This document shows, piece after piece, positions 63,983-64,000 of a stretch of DNA of 64,000 nucleotides. Source of the DNA: JAABTH01 sp964492615 (GTDB taxonomy: Bacteria > Bacillota > Dethiobacteria > DTU022); contig CAZBKZ010000011.1 of assembly GCA_964492615.1 (NCBI GenBank), positions 1 to 64,000 on the forward strand, written 5' to 3'. Both the position numbers and the translations under genes were made by a program. The first letter of the stretch is position 1. The number at the start of each line of letters is the position of its first letter. The notes beneath the pieces are model-generated. The model saw only the letters and a program-made list of their open reading frames with translations. It was not told the origin of the DNA and made no database searches.

Positions 63983-64000
63983 CCTGGCTAAATTCAGATC

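Noticed and set aside
1..64000. tRNA, rRNA, CRISPR arrays, insertion sequences and integrated elements
   Set aside because: No cloverleaf, rRNA-like stretch, regular spaced repeats, transposase or integrase was seen.

Overview
The window reads as a single chromosomal stretch from an anaerobic, low-to-moderate GC bacterium, most likely Bacillota of a clostridial type. The basis is strong AGGAGG-like ribosome binding sites, many TTG/GTG starts, sigma-A-type promoters, and an anaerobe's gene content: molybdenum hydroxylases, corrinoid-dependent methyl transfer, TRAP transport, 4Fe-4S reductases, CoA transferases and a probable selenoprotein. No rRNA, tRNA, CRISPR array, phage or insertion sequence was seen. 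The genus cannot be named from this sequence.

Layout. 1-12.7 kb is housekeeping and accessory: mtnA, an SLC13-type permease with four RCK_C-like repeats, a lipoprotein, a CoA-disulfide-reductase-like flavoprotein, a CheY/CheX-like signalling pair, a DUF554 protein, 3-hydroxybutyryl-CoA dehydrogenase, an MscS channel and a decayed saccharopine-dehydrogenase gene. 12.7-18.4 kb (minus strand) is a run of aroF, pheA, a shortened ygfK, ygeX and a YgeA-type racemase. 18.6-32.2 kb (mostly plus strand) carries suhB, an xdhD-like fused hydroxylase, ssnA, xdhABC, ygeY, a ygeW-like carbamoyltransferase, a second amidohydrolase and a hydantoinase/carbamoylase-type M20 enzyme. Together 13-32 kb is an anaerobic purine/uric-acid degradation locus of the kind known from enterobacteria and gut Bacillota. 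Purines would be hydroxylated or deaminated (XdhD, XdhABC, SsnA), ring-opened products handled by M20 enzymes and the carbamoyltransferase, and 2,3-diaminopropionate deaminated by YgeX.

32.3-37.6 kb holds an SfsA-GIY-YIG fusion, a peroxiredoxin-like gene with an in-frame TGA at the first position of its redox motif (probable selenocysteine), an amidase, a DUF308 protein and citrate synthase. 37.8-48.9 kb is a putative methyl-group catabolism region: a TRAP transporter, two corrinoid proteins, two uroporphyrinogen-decarboxylase-family methyltransferases, a HutC-type GntR regulator, an FUSC-type membrane protein and a DUF169 protein. A near-perfect promoter with an overlapping operator-like repeat lies between the divergent TRAP and methyltransferase genes.

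49-57 kb carries an aldo/keto reductase with two Fe-S motifs, beta-phosphoglucomutase, an isoprenylcysteine-methyltransferase-like protein, and a RidA/nitroreductase/unknown/CoA-transferase operon divergent from a PucR regulator. 57-64 kb carries a TspO-like protein, an Lnt-like acyltransferase and an ABC-2 exporter whose ATPase has an N-terminal MORN-repeat extension, preceded by a winged-helix regulator and a small membrane protein.

The strongest candidates for something not seen by routine annotation are the selenoprotein at 33.5-34.0 kb, the YgfK lacking its flavin domain, the MORN-ABC fusion, the CheY/CheX-like pair and the regulated corrinoid locus.
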